Positions 16,925 to 25,602 of a DNA stretch of 48,027 bases are shown here, in pieces (position 1 is the stretch's first letter; each line of letters starts with the position of its first letter). The stretch comes from an uncultured Oceanobacter sp. Its GTDB lineage: Bacteria > Pseudomonadota > Gammaproteobacteria > Pseudomonadales > Oceanobacteraceae. The position numbers and the translations under genes were made by a program. The notes beneath the pieces were generated by a model. The model was not told the origin of the DNA. It saw only the letters and a list, made by a program, of their open reading frames with translations, and did not search any database. The stretch lies in assembly GCA_913061185.1 (NCBI GenBank), contig CAJXTI010000028.1, positions 1-48,027 of the forward strand. The letters run 5' to 3'.

Positions 16925-19709
16925 CAAGCAGTTCCCTCCAACCAGACCAGCCCTGGTCGCCAGTGGTAAATGTAAATGGGTTATCGAGCCCGAGATTGGT
17001 GATTGTCTCTCCGGTGGTCGTGCTCTGGGATGTGTTTTCTTCGCTATGGCCTTGCAGGGTAGGCGTGCCACCAATGGAAATGACGGCGGGTGTGAATGCT
17101 TTGCCGGTGCCAATTTTGACGTTGCTGCCATCCACCGATGCATCACGGTGCAAAACGTTGGTCGGAAACAGTCCAGTGTCGAGGGAATACAGATAATAGT
17201 AGGCATCACAGCTGGCTTCGGTATCTCGTTGCAGTGGCAAGAAGATCACGCTGGCGGCAATTTCTACCTGATCCGTAATGGTGACGTCGGATTCCAGTAG
17301 CTGAATATGTTCGTAGTTGGAGCTATGGTCGGTCTCTTTGGTGTAGGTGGTGCCGGCGTCGTTCCAAGAGCCGGATTCACCGATCATACTGATCCAGTCG
17401 GGTCGCCAACTGGTCTCGGAAGCGGGCAAGCGAAAGACTTTTAAGCGTTCTGTGGTTTGAGCCACCATGTAGTCCTCGCCTCTGAGAGTAGCCGACTGTA
17501 ACCAGAGTACGTTTTTCTGCACCGTAGATGAGGTGCCTATGTTCCCTGTCAGCTTCCAGGACAAGCTGCCTTTCATCGAGCCACTGTCGATCAGCACTGC
17601 GCTATAGACGTTGCCCTGGTTATCGCCAAAAGAGACTTCAAGATTTTCCAAATTGCTGCTGCCGCTGACTGCGAAGTACTGGTAAGCCAGTGGTGCGGTG
17701 GTAGCCTTGCTGGTTTTACTTGATAAATCGTAAACGGTTTTACTTGAGCCAGATGTCAGCTCCCTTACTACCAGATCGGTGTTGTTGGTGATATACATGG
17801 CGTATTGCTTGTTGTTACTGGTGAAGGTTACCGGACGATGAGGATTGTCGCCGCTGCTTTCTTCCACCCAGAGCACGCTGTCCAGATCACCACCGGATGT
17901 TAGTTTCAAGGCATAGTGCATGGCACCGCCTTTGGCAGAACCAACAATGATGTTATCGCCAATGGTTGCAATTTGTCCTTCCATTGTGTGCTGGGTATAA
18001 AAGGTTGTGTAGTCATCCAGGTCGGTAACCAATGGTCGGGGCATAAACCCCCATTTTAATTGTCCGCCAGTATTGACGTCGTCACTGCGGTCAACGGCGT
18101 AGATAAAACCGTCATCGGTCTGAAAAATCACCAGATCATCCAGAATGACGGGTTGGGTGGTGTAGGGTGCACCGATCCAGGCGGAAGAATCCCGGTTGCC
18201 GAGGTAAGTACCATCAGCATAGTCAGGTGTGATGGTGTAGCTTTTGATCTGAGTGGTACTCAATGTGCTGAGTGCTCCAAAGGCGGCGACATCCAGGTTT
18301 TTAAATTTCACCAGTGTGCCGGAAGCATCCGTTGACCAGAGGCGTTCTTCGCGCAGAGAGGTTGTCATTTTGTCGTTGGCATCCCAGGTAGCTGTGCTAC
18401 TGGTGCCACTGGTGGTCAGTTTGAATGCCATCAAGTGGCCGGTAATACCGCTACCACCCGTGACGGCATCTGAGGTGTCATCGGTCTGATAGGGGATATA
18501 GGTCAAGTCGCCGTAATTAGCGGAGCTAGTGACCGCTGGAGCCGCGAGGCTGTAGATGCCGTCGTTTGGTGTCACGTCGACAGCGGCAGCCGTGTACAGT
18601 TCGGTGAACATTCCGGTGTCCTGATAGGCGTATTCTACACCTGAGCTGTTGCCGACCTGGATGTTTTTCGCGAGTGCTTCGCCAATAAAGGCGGTTTGGG
18701 AATTTGCCTTGATCTCAAGTGTGCCATTGGCAACATAAATACCAGCGGCGATTTGCGCCTGGTCATTTATTGTCAGATCACCGTTGTGCACCCATATTTG
18801 CAGGCGTTCCGGATATTGCGTGGTATCACGGGCGCTGGCATTGCCATTCTCGCAACCGGCGACATTGATGCAGGAACCATTACCTTTGAAGGATGTACCA
18901 TCATACAGGTGCAGTTTTACGACTCCGCTGCCATCACCTGCTTTATCACCGTTTGTTTCTGTCATGGCAACCTTGATGGTCACTCGGTCAGTCAGAACCA
19001 TTTTATCGATATAGTAGGTGCCGGGTTCAAAGTAGACCACGTCGGTGTTAGATATATTCAGATAGCTGATGCGGTAGGGAAGTTCAGGTATTGTGGGGTC
19101 AGGATCGACGTAATAGTTAAAGTACATTTCTCCTTTGCTGCCTGTTCCTCCTTCTATTTCCTGCCATTCACTGCCCGAGCGATTATCGAATGTTGCGGTG
19201 TAGGTATTGCCACTTTTCTGGATGCTGAGAAGAAAGTTGCCCAGATCGCTATCAGCAGTGTTGTAGCCAATATCGGTGGTACAAGGAGAACTACCATTAA
19301 CACAAAATAGCTTTTGACTACTATTGTAGCGATACCAGTTGCTGGGATATTGAAAGGTATCGCCATCGTTTTTATATCTGAAAATGGCAGAACTGGATGT
19401 TGTTAAAAAAGTGGGCAGGGTCAGAGGATCCAGCGTTGTATCACTGGCTGTTAGCCCACAATCTGTTTTAGTCGGGTCTCCCTGGTAGAGATTACTGCTG
19501 CCTACGTTGACCGTTGAACTTCCAGAAAAGGTCACCTGGCAAGTTTTTGAATCCCCGCTGCTGCCTATGCTGACGGTTCCGTCTTCCAGCACAGCAAAGG
19601 CACCGGCCTCCAGCGAGGTCGATGTGACCGGATCACAGGCACCCGCCAGGGTCTGGTGAGTAAATGCAGCCAGTACAATCAGATGAGCAAGATATCGAAG
19701 CGGTTTCAT
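16917..19709 (-). CDS. pilY1: PilY1-type pilus tip protein with MshQ-like N-terminal half
   Basis: A 930-residue exported protein, expected at the pilus tip as adhesin and assembly factor. The signal peptide is MKPLRYLAHLIVLAAFTHQTLA. The C-terminal half (about 400-930) reads as the PilY1 propeller: DDGFIYAVDRSDD...LKWGFMPRPL, GDNQGNVYSA, SCDAYYYLYSLDTG, and the ending WSGWREL. The N-terminal half is not the von Willebrand domain of classical PilY1. It resembles MshQ/DUF6701: FEPGTYYIDKMVLTD, VVKLHLYDG, ERLQIWVHNGDLTINDQAQIAAGIYVANGTLEIKANSQTAFIGEALAKNI, GVEYAY. Classical PilY1 is about 1160 residues. No DxDxDG calcium loop was seen in the propeller half. AGGAGG lies seven bases before ATG 19709. 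Confidence 0.85.
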   Translation of the reverse strand: MKPLRYLAHLIVLAAFTHQTLAGACDPVTSTSLEAGAFAVLEDGTVSIGSSGDSKTCQVTFSGSSTVNVGSSNLYQGDPTKTDCGLTASDTTLDPLTLPTFLTTSSSAIFRYKNDGDTFQYPSNWYRYNSSQKLFCVNGSSPCTTDIGYNTADSDLGNFLLSIQKSGNTYTATFDNRSGSEWQEIEGGTGSKGEMYFNYYVDPDPTIPELPYRISYLNISNTDVVYFEPGTYYIDKMVLTDRVTIKVAMTETNGDKAGDGSGVVKLHLYDGTSFKGNGSCINVAGCENGNASARDTTQYPERLQIWVHNGDLTINDQAQIAAGIYVANGTLEIKANSQTAFIGEALAKNIQVGNSSGVEYAYQDTGMFTELYTAAAVDVTPNDGIYSLAAPAVTSSANYGDLTYIPYQTDDTSDAVTGGSGITGHLMAFKLTTSGTSSTATWDANDKMTTSLREERLWSTDASGTLVKFKNLDVAAFGALSTLSTTQIKSYTITPDYADGTYLGNRDSSAWIGAPYTTQPVILDDLVIFQTDDGFIYAVDRSDDVNTGGQLKWGFMPRPLVTDLDDYTTFYTQHTMEGQIATIGDNIIVGSAKGGAMHYALKLTSGGDLDSVLWVEESSGDNPHRPVTFTSNNKQYAMYITNNTDLVVRELTSGSSKTVYDLSSKTSKATTAPLAYQYFAVSGSSNLENLEVSFGDNQGNVYSAVLIDSGSMKGSLSWKLTGNIGTSSTVQKNVLWLQSATLRGEDYMVAQTTERLKVFRLPASETSWRPDWISMIGESGSWNDAGTTYTKETDHSSNYEHIQLLESDVTITDQVEIAASVIFLPLQRDTEASCDAYYYLYSLDTGLFPTNVLHRDASVDGSNVKIGTGKAFTPAVISIGGTPTLQGHSEENTSQSTTTGETITNLGLDNPFTFTTGDQGWSGWRELLDE

Positions 19710-19720
19710 CAATAAACCTC

Positions 19721-20395
19721 CTAGTGCAAAACGCTGTATACGGCTTGTAAGCGCACGCGGGTGGTGGGTTGGGAGCCGTAGCCTGCAACGGTGATGGTAA
19801 AGCGGTCGGTCTGGCGCGCTGCACCAGTGCTGCCAAGGCTGTTGGAATAGCCCTCGGCATCGGCACTGGTGTAGCACAGGCTGGATGTGTCGGTGTCGTT
19901 GTCGTAGCCGATCATAAAGCGGGGTGACTTGGACAGCTTCAGAGCCGCCAGTGCGGTTTGAGTGTCACTGTTGTAGCTGTACAGACTGACGGAGTCGTCA
20001 TCGTTCCATGTGGCACTTTTTGCCAGCCAGGGAGTGGAGGTGTCGCAGTTATCAGTTCCTTGCCCGCCACCGCTGCCGTCTGAAACCGTCAGGGTTTTGT
20101 ACATGCCCTTGTTGACGCCGAAGGTGTCGGCAATCTTGTTTTGTTCTACCAGGGCGAGAACGTAGGCTTTGGCTTGATCCAGCGTATATTCTGCCGCCTG
20201 GAATGCCCGGTTACGATCTTCGTTGTTCGACGCCATACGAATTTCGAGAGTGGTTGATTGCACCGCCGAAATACCGGCAACGGTGAGTACCAGCAGGACA
20301 ATAATGCTGACGATAAGCGCGGATCCGCTTTGGTGGGATGCGAGCGCTGTTGCTGTTGCTTGCTGCCGAAGGGCCACTGCCTTGTGGAATGACAT
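19721..20395 (-). CDS. pilX: Type IV pilus minor pilin PilX
   Basis: A prepilin-like protein of 224 residues from ATG 20395. After a long leader the cleavage site is SG-SALIVSIIVLLVLTVAGISAVQSTTLEIRM. The hydrophobic helix is followed by NRAFQAAEYTL, the PilX N-terminal signature. Position 5 of the mature protein is Val, not Glu; PilX and its GspK relatives lack Glu5, which suits a tip position. ATG 20395 is preceded by AGAGG at nine bases. An in-frame ATG at 20437, three bases after the pilW stop, would give 238 residues and cannot be excluded. The Cys pair (TDNCDT, SSLCYT) is typical. Confidence 0.88.
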   Translation of the reverse strand: MSFHKAVALRQQATATALASHQSGSALIVSIIVLLVLTVAGISAVQSTTLEIRMASNNEDRNRAFQAAEYTLDQAKAYVLALVEQNKIADTFGVNKGMYKTLTVSDGSGGGQGTDNCDTSTPWLAKSATWNDDDSVSLYSYNSDTQTALAALKLSKSPRFMIGYDNDTDTSSLCYTSADAEGYSNSLGSTGAARQTDRFTITVAGYGSQPTTRVRLQAVYSVLH

Positions 20396-20440
20396 GTTGC
20401 TATGCCTCTGTTGCTCTGGTCGGGTGTATTGCTTCATCTG

Positions 20441-21484
20441 TTACTGCAAGCGACCGCGAATCGCGACGACGAAACTGCTACTGCGGCGAATTTTTCGGTC
20501 TGTGGGGGTTATTTCTGTCAGGGTGCCGTCGGTCTCACGCTGATAAAACTGATAAGGGGTCTTGGAGTCGGTGATGTTGTCTTCGAGGCTTTCGGCCAGC
20601 AGGCTGACGCGTACACTAATGACCTGATCCCACTTGCCTGCCGTGATAGCGGCGGCTGTTTTGTATTCATCGGGGTATCCGTCACTATTGGTGTCTACGG
20701 CGTACTCCAGTTGCATATCGGTAATGCCTTCGACTATTTCATGGGTTTCCGCGCTGCCTGCATCGGTGTTGCGTACAAACAGGGCGCTATTGCCGTCGTC
20801 GTTGGTTCCGACGTAATAACTGGTAGTGCGTACCTTGATCACGGAGGCACCGGCAGAGTAGGCGTAAGGAAAATTCTTGGTGGCATTGCCTGGGGTGGTG
20901 CTGTTACCGGTGTTGTGTACGGTGGTGCCATTGCTCTCGGTATAGTGTGTCACTTGAAAGATAGAGGCTGTCCGGCAATCGGTGATCACAACAATATCGC
21001 TGCCCCCGAAGGGTGCTGGATCCATTACCGTGGTGCGCAGTACGGCAGAATTGTTATTCATGGTGCCTTCGAGCTTGGAGCCGGTGCCGTAGGAACCGCG
21101 AACCACCAACACATCGGTTCCTGTTTTGACGTCGGTAGAAATTTCCGTTGGCAGGTTGTTGCCATTGTCATAACCCTGCACGATGGTGCCGAACTGCTGG
21201 TCAAAACCTGTGGCATCTTTGAGCATGTTATACATTGCATCAATACTGCTGAGGCAGGAATAGCCGGAACCCGCCATGCGAATCTCTCTGGACAGGTAGT
21301 CGTAAGAAATGCGGACATTTTCTTGTAATCGGGCCATGGCATCGTTGGTACGATAGACGCTCTGATTACTCTGGAATACCGAAAAAACGCCAGCAATAAT
21401 CACTGCATCCAGTACCAGAACGATCATTAACTCGATCAGTGAAAAGCCGCGGGATTTAGCGGACATTACCTTTCTATTGCTCAT
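20441..21484 (-). CDS. pilW: Type IV pilus minor pilin PilW
   Basis: A prepilin of 347 residues. The cleavage site is SRG-FSLIELMIVLVLDAVIIAGVF with Glu5 present, then the PilW pattern QENVRISYDYLSREIRMAG. Near the C-terminus GITDMQLEYAVDTNSDGYPDEY includes a DxNxDGxxD loop at residues 264-272, a calcium-type loop seen in many PilW proteins. PilW with PilV, PilX and FimT primes pilus assembly and carries PilY1 to the tip. Its ATG overlaps the pilV stop (ATGA), so translation is coupled. An alternative ATG is six codons in. Confidence 0.93.
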   Translation of the reverse strand: MSNRKVMSAKSRGFSLIELMIVLVLDAVIIAGVFSVFQSNQSVYRTNDAMARLQENVRISYDYLSREIRMAGSGYSCLSSIDAMYNMLKDATGFDQQFGTIVQGYDNGNNLPTEISTDVKTGTDVLVVRGSYGTGSKLEGTMNNNSAVLRTTVMDPAPFGGSDIVVITDCRTASIFQVTHYTESNGTTVHNTGNSTTPGNATKNFPYAYSAGASVIKVRTTSYYVGTNDDGNSALFVRNTDAGSAETHEIVEGITDMQLEYAVDTNSDGYPDEYKTAAAITAGKWDQVISVRVSLLAESLEDNITDSKTPYQFYQRETDGTLTEITPTDRKIRRSSSFVVAIRGRLQ

Positions 21485-21978
21485 AAGACGGCAACCATGT
21501 TGATGCTGAGAGTACGGTCATCTTCAATGTCGCCATCGTCGTCGAGATCCTCAGTAACAGAGTGGTCGTACCAGCTGATGGTGACGCCGCACATGGTGAC
21601 TGCGGTAATCGCATCGGTAGAACAGGAGACAACGCCTTTGCCACTGGGGAGGGTGCGTGTGATTTCGCTTTGCCAGTCTTTCAGATCAGCCGCTGCCAGC
21701 CCGTCATCCGTTGTTGTGGCTGTCGCGGTATTGTAGTTATTGGTCGCAGCATATTTGCTGTTAGAGCGCAGGCGTTCGAACATGTCGTAGACCAGAATGC
21801 TGGCCTGCGAGCGTAGATACGCTGCGTTATTTTCTTGCAGGGCACGGGTTTGTAAGCCCGCCAGGCCGAGCAAGCCGATCGAAACAATCACAATGGAGAC
21901 CAGTACTTCAACCAAGCCAAAGCCGGACTGCCCTTGTGGTGCTTTTGCTGTTTGAGCGGAATGAGTTATTGGATACAT
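21481..21978 (-). CDS. pilV: Type IV pilus minor pilin PilV
   Basis: A prepilin of 165 residues with cleavage at QSG-FGLVEVLVSIVIVSIGLLGLAGLQTRALQENNAAYLRSQA, a clear PilV N-terminal segment with Glu5. The C-terminal part contains the acidic run DLDDDGDIEDD (about residues 149-159) just before the last strand RTLSINMVAVL. This could bind calcium like the DxDxDG loop in PilW, but that is inference. It lies 12 bp after fimT and overlaps pilW by four bases. Confidence 0.93.
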   Translation of the reverse strand: MYPITHSAQTAKAPQGQSGFGLVEVLVSIVIVSIGLLGLAGLQTRALQENNAAYLRSQASILVYDMFERLRSNSKYAATNNYNTATATTTDDGLAAADLKDWQSEITRTLPSGKGVVSCSTDAITAVTMCGVTISWYDHSVTEDLDDDGDIEDDRTLSINMVAVL

Positions 21979-21990
21979 GAAAGGTCTCCG

Positions 21991-22560
21991 TCAGCAGTCG
22001 CTTTTTTGGGTGGCGGTGATGCTGGTGCGCCCACCAGACGCGATGCCGACTTCGCGGGCGTTAGTAGCGGCTGGTGCTTTGTTGGAGCAAATAACGACCT
22101 TGCCAGGGTTGTTAGTGATATTGCCGTCGGCCTTGTAGCGGATCGCTGCGGCAAATTCCGAATCCGGGTAGATATTGACGCTGGATGCGGCGTCTGCGTA
22201 CTTGATGACTTCTTCGCTGTTATCCGCCGCCAGCGTGCCGCTGCCATCGGTGTCCTGAAAGGTGATCCAGCCATCGGCCCAGTTGCTGGAGTTGCAACTT
22301 GTCTGGTCTTTGCTGGGGCATAGCACCACATTGGTATTGCGTTTGACCGCTTCGGTGCGGGCGAAAACCAGTGCGCCCATAAAACGGTTGGCTTCCGCAG
22401 TCAGTTCGGAGCGGCTCAGAAAGCTGCTGAGGGATGGTGCTGCTGCAAACATGATGATGCCAAATATGGCGATGGTAACCATCAGCTCGATCAGGGTGAA
22501 GCCTGCTTGGGAAGGGCCAGGTGCAAGCCGGCGGTACAGATGAAGTGAAGACAACAACAT
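21991..22560 (-). CDS. fimT: FimT/FimU (GspH-type) minor pilin
   Basis: First gene of the minor-pilin operon, 189 residues. The prepilin site is SQAG-FTLIELMVTIAIFGIIMFAAAPSLSSFLSRSELTAEANRFMGALVFARTEAVKRN, the GspH/FimT signature. WADGWITFQDTDGSGTLAADNSEEVIK is the family block with an acidic D-x-D-G turn. Cysteines near the C-terminus (VVICSN, KSDC) fit the family. FimT and FimU cannot be separated from sequence alone. FimT of some naturally competent bacteria binds DNA; whether this one does is unknown. Confidence 0.88.
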   Translation of the reverse strand: MLLSSLHLYRRLAPGPSQAGFTLIELMVTIAIFGIIMFAAAPSLSSFLSRSELTAEANRFMGALVFARTEAVKRNTNVVLCPSKDQTSCNSSNWADGWITFQDTDGSGTLAADNSEEVIKYADAASSVNIYPDSEFAAAIRYKADGNITNNPGKVVICSNKAPAATNAREVGIASGGRTSITATQKSDC

Positions 22561-23135
22561 GATGGTTCAGACTCCTTTTTAAACCAGTCAGCCAGCGTGC
22601 TTGTTACACTATAAGTGGCTGATAGTGGCCGAATATGACATGGGCTTTTATCGCTTGCAAACGGGTAATTTGGGTCACTTATGAACCCATGCTGGCCCTA
22701 TTATCTGTATTTTATGACGTATCTTGACGTTGATAATAGGCGTTTAATTCCAGTGACTAGCTCTTTTTGAGTTTGCTCTATGGATCACGTAAAGATCTGG
22801 CGCCAAAGTATGGGTTTGTTTGCTCTGCTGCATTGTTCGTAAATACCGGGTAGTTATGTAAAAAAATAATTTCTTTGAATGAAGTGATAAGCGGTGCCAA
22901 ATTCAGGATAAATGGAGTAGGTTTCTGACGGTATTTGGCTTGTTTTACGGTGAGTGGAAGGCTTGCTAGCGAGTGAGAATATCGTTGGTAGGATTGACGT
23001 AACTCATTGATTTTGTTCTGCAGAAGTAATAAGCCGGTCGATCCTGCTAGCGTCTTTTAGGCGGTTAAAAAAGAAGGGAAATTGCAAAAAAAAAGCACCG
23101 TTACGGTGCTTTTTAAAAGAAGAGAAATTCGGCTG
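22561..23135. promoter_or_regulatory. fimT upstream region
   Basis: A 575-bp gap with no gene on either strand. It should hold the promoter of the minor-pilin operon. A small inverted repeat CACTAT/ATAGTG (22607-22627) lies 50-65 bp ahead of fimT. The right end carries the mqo terminator. AT-rich around 22855-22890. Confidence 0.4.
23090..23114 (-). terminator. Intrinsic terminator of mqo
   Basis: On the minus strand AAAAAGCACCG-TAA-CGGTGCTTTTT forms an 11-bp stem followed by a run of nine T (plus-strand A-run 23086-23094). It lies about 20 bp after the mqo stop. Confidence 0.92.
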
Positions 23136-24620
23136 TTATGGTTTCAGTTTCAGCGTGCTCAGCGTGTGCTCACGAATGCGCTCAAGCAGTTCGCTGTTCT
23201 CTATCAGTGACTCGCCGTAGGATGGAATCATGGTTTTTAAACCTTGCTGCCATTCCCCCGTCATTTTTTCTGCGAAGCATTTGTCCAACACTTCCAACAT
23301 GGCATAAACTGCGACGGATGCCCCTGGGGATGCGCCGAGCAGGGCGGCTAATGAGCCATCGGCAGCGGCGACCAGTTCGGTGCCAAATTCCAGCTTGCCC
23401 TTGCCCTTGGCGTCTTTCTTGATGACCTGAACTCGCTGCCCCGCATGAGCCAGCGACCAGTCACTGGACTTGCAGTCAGGAAAGTATCCGCGCAAGGTCT
23501 CGACACGATCATCGTGCGATTGCATGACTTCGCTGATCAGATATTTGGTCAGATCCATATTGTTCATGCCCACCGATATCATCGGGAACAGGTTGTCAGC
23601 GCTGACGGACTTGAGTAAATCGAGTTTGGAACCAGATTTCAGAAATTTGGTGGTGAAGCCGGCGTAGGGGCCGAACAGCAAGGCTGGTTCACCATTGATG
23701 ATACGAGTATCCAAGTGTGGCACTGACATGGGGGGCGCACCAATGGGGGCTTTGCCATACACCTTGGCATGGTGCTGCGAGACGATTTTTTCGTCCTTGC
23801 ATACCAGCCACTGACCGCTGACAGGGAAACCGCCATAACCTTCGGCTTCTTCTATACCAGAAGCTTGCAACAGGGGTAGGGAACCGCCGCCAGCGCCGAG
23901 GAAGACAAAACCGGTATTCACTGTTTTTGTTTTGCCAGACAGGCGATCTCGCAGCGTGACCGTCCAGCGTTTCTGTTGCTGGTGGCGCTCGAAATCAATG
24001 ACTTCATGATTCAACAACAGATCAAAATTCTCTTGCTGTTCCAACTGCCCAACCAGGTTACGTGTCAGTGAACCAAAATCGACATCGGAACCGTAGGATA
24101 TACGGGTAGCAGCCACTTTTTCATTGGGGTCGCGGCCACCCATCACCAATGGCATCCACTGTTTGAGTACTTCCGGGTCTTCGCTGAATTCGATGTCTTT
24201 AAATAGATGGTGCGCGGACATTTTTTCCGCACGCTGGCGCAGGAAGGCAACGTTTTTCTCGCCCCAGACAAAGCTCATATGAGGCGTGGCATTAATAAAC
24301 TGGTCGGGTTGCGGGAGACCTCCCGTCTCGACCAGGTAGCTCCAGAGTTGGAGGGATATTTCGAAATTGGCATTGATGGTTAATGCCCGGTCGATGCTGA
24401 TGTTACCGCTGTCATCTTCCGCCGTGTAATTGAGTTCACAGTAGCCAGCGTGACCGGTGCCTGCGTTGTTCCATCCGTCGGTGCTCTCGTGAGCAACATG
24501 ATCCAAACGTTCTACCATTGTGAGTTTGAGCGCCGGATCGAGCTTGTTCAGCAGCGTACCCAGGGTCGCACTCATTACTCCTCCGCCAACCAGGAGTATA
24601 TCGACCTGTTGTGTAGTCAT
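23136..24620 (-). CDS. mqo: Malate:quinone oxidoreductase
   Basis: Membrane-associated FAD enzyme that oxidises malate to oxaloacetate and passes electrons to quinone, bypassing or supplementing NAD-dependent malate dehydrogenase. The 494-residue protein starts with the FAD-binding DILLVGGGVMSATLGTLL and the conserved ERLDHVAHESTDGWNNAGTGHAGYCELNYT. WMPLVMGGRDP, GSDVDFGSLTR, FVFLGAGGGSLPLLQ and GASPGASVAV are further family blocks. Its product, oxaloacetate, is the substrate of the OadGAB pump 7 kb away, although the two are separate units. It is single-gene, with its own terminator. Confidence 0.97.
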   Translation of the reverse strand: MTTQQVDILLVGGGVMSATLGTLLNKLDPALKLTMVERLDHVAHESTDGWNNAGTGHAGYCELNYTAEDDSGNISIDRALTINANFEISLQLWSYLVETGGLPQPDQFINATPHMSFVWGEKNVAFLRQRAEKMSAHHLFKDIEFSEDPEVLKQWMPLVMGGRDPNEKVAATRISYGSDVDFGSLTRNLVGQLEQQENFDLLLNHEVIDFERHQQQKRWTVTLRDRLSGKTKTVNTGFVFLGAGGGSLPLLQASGIEEAEGYGGFPVSGQWLVCKDEKIVSQHHAKVYGKAPIGAPPMSVPHLDTRIINGEPALLFGPYAGFTTKFLKSGSKLDLLKSVSADNLFPMISVGMNNMDLTKYLISEVMQSHDDRVETLRGYFPDCKSSDWSLAHAGQRVQVIKKDAKGKGKLEFGTELVAAADGSLAALLGASPGASVAVYAMLEVLDKCFAEKMTGEWQQGLKTMIPSYGESLIENSELLERIREHTLSTLKLKP

Positions 24621-25278
24621 TACGATTTCGCCTTTTGATCAGAAAGTCGTTTTATCAGGAAGCCGGGCCACACCGAATCTTCCTGTCGCGATCAACTTCC
24701 AGGCTTGTGGCCTGCCGTCCCAAACCATACAACTATGACAGTTATACAGGTGGTCGGGTAAGTTGATGCAGAGCCGGGGCTTTATACACAGACTGTGGAA
24801 TCCGTACAACTGTCCTCTGGAGGACTGCTACTAATGTATATTGCTGCTGCCGGTCTAATCCCGATAGGCAGTAAGGGTTCCTGCCCATTTTCCGGGAACT
24901 CGTCGCTAACTCAGGGGCAGCATGTTGCACGGCTCGCTCTGGAACACTCCAGACGTCAGATAATTGATTTTTGTAATCATACCTCTAAACGAGACAAATG
25001 TTGCAGTGCTGTGGCAGTACTCCTGCAACCGAGTGTTTCATTTACTTGTGTTTGCAAGCGCTTGATTACTCTGGATTAGGAGTCGTTCTCAATGATAGAA
25101 CGAAGCCTGTTGCGGGTGAAAAATTCACCAGGCAAGGCGTTGACCGCAGAGAATGGCCAGTGGCTCCCGCGAACGTGTTATTCGTTGCTTATTGTGACAG
25201 GGGTGTCTGACAGGTATTAGCAATCTAATCTTTTTTGTATGAGGTATGATGCCTGCTTTTTGATGGAGTGGTAGCGGC
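24621..25278. other. Long non-coding gap with several small hairpins
   Basis: 658 bp without a believable gene; an open frame at 24795-25079 has no ribosome site or protein-like features. Short perfect inverted repeats occur along it: GTCCTC/GAGGAC (near 24810), TCTGGA/TCCAGA (near 24940), CGTTCT/AGAACG (near 25085) and GGTGAA/TTCACC (near 25120). The right end has a hairpin followed by six T. An unannotated RNA is possible but unproven. Confidence 0.35.
25216..25236 (+). terminator. Possible weak terminator in the mqo upstream gap
   Basis: ATTAG-CAAT-CTAAT is followed after one base by six T. The stem is only five A/T-rich pairs, so this is a weak candidate for the end of a small transcript running rightwards. 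Confidence 0.25.
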
Positions 25279-25602
25279 GTGTTTGGCAGCATGATTAACA
25301 AGGGGTTGACTGCCCTGATCGAGAAAAAACTGGCAGGTGCCGGAACCGTAGAACACGTTGAGCTGGACAAGCAGCAACGAAGTATTCAGGTGACGTTGTT
25401 GCTGGAAGGAGAGTCCGAGCCATTGCTGATCAGTCTGGAAGGGTATCGACTGGAAGAGCAGGGTGGCCGGACGAGGATTGTGTTTGAGCGTACGACTGCG
25501 TCACGTCGTTGGATGACAGTGTTGCTGCAGGAGTATGGGCAGGGCTTCAGCTTTTGGGTGCCGGAAAAATATGCCAGCCTGGTCGGTTTTATATTGCCGT
25601 GA
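25279..25602 (+). CDS. Small protein of unknown function
   Basis: A 107-residue protein, not recognised. It has an amphipathic N-terminus (SMINKGLTALIEKKLAG), a strand-rich middle (VEHVELDKQQRSIQVTLLLEGESEPLLISLEGYRL) and a C-terminal ASRRWMTVLLQEYGQGFSF. The middle resembles a small beta-sandwich with alternating hydrophobic residues, which supports a real coding frame. No signal peptide or membrane helix is obvious. GTG 25279 is preceded by GGAG at ten bases; ATG 25291 is an alternative. It stands alone between a non-coding stretch and the cellulose operon. Confidence 0.6.
   Translation: MFGSMINKGLTALIEKKLAGAGTVEHVELDKQQRSIQVTLLLEGESEPLLISLEGYRLEEQGGRTRIVFERTTASRRWMTVLLQEYGQGFSFWVPEKYASLVGFILP

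Noticed and set aside
16499..17209. Longer open frame running through pilE upstream of its start
   Set aside because: The first 95 codons lie inside pilY1 on the same strand in another frame and have no protein-like features; GGAGGG and the prepilin leader place the start at 16924.
18696..19310. 204-codon plus-strand open frame inside pilY1
   Set aside because: Antisense shadow; no ribosome site and no recognisable domain.
20402..21328. 308-codon open frame on the plus strand opposite pilW
   Set aside because: It lies wholly antisense to pilW, which has a clear prepilin signature, and shows Gly/Val/Ile bias typical of an antisense shadow.
24795..25079. 94-codon open frame in the mqo upstream gap
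   Set aside because: No ribosome site, no hydrophobic pattern of a folded protein, and Cys/Ser-rich random composition.
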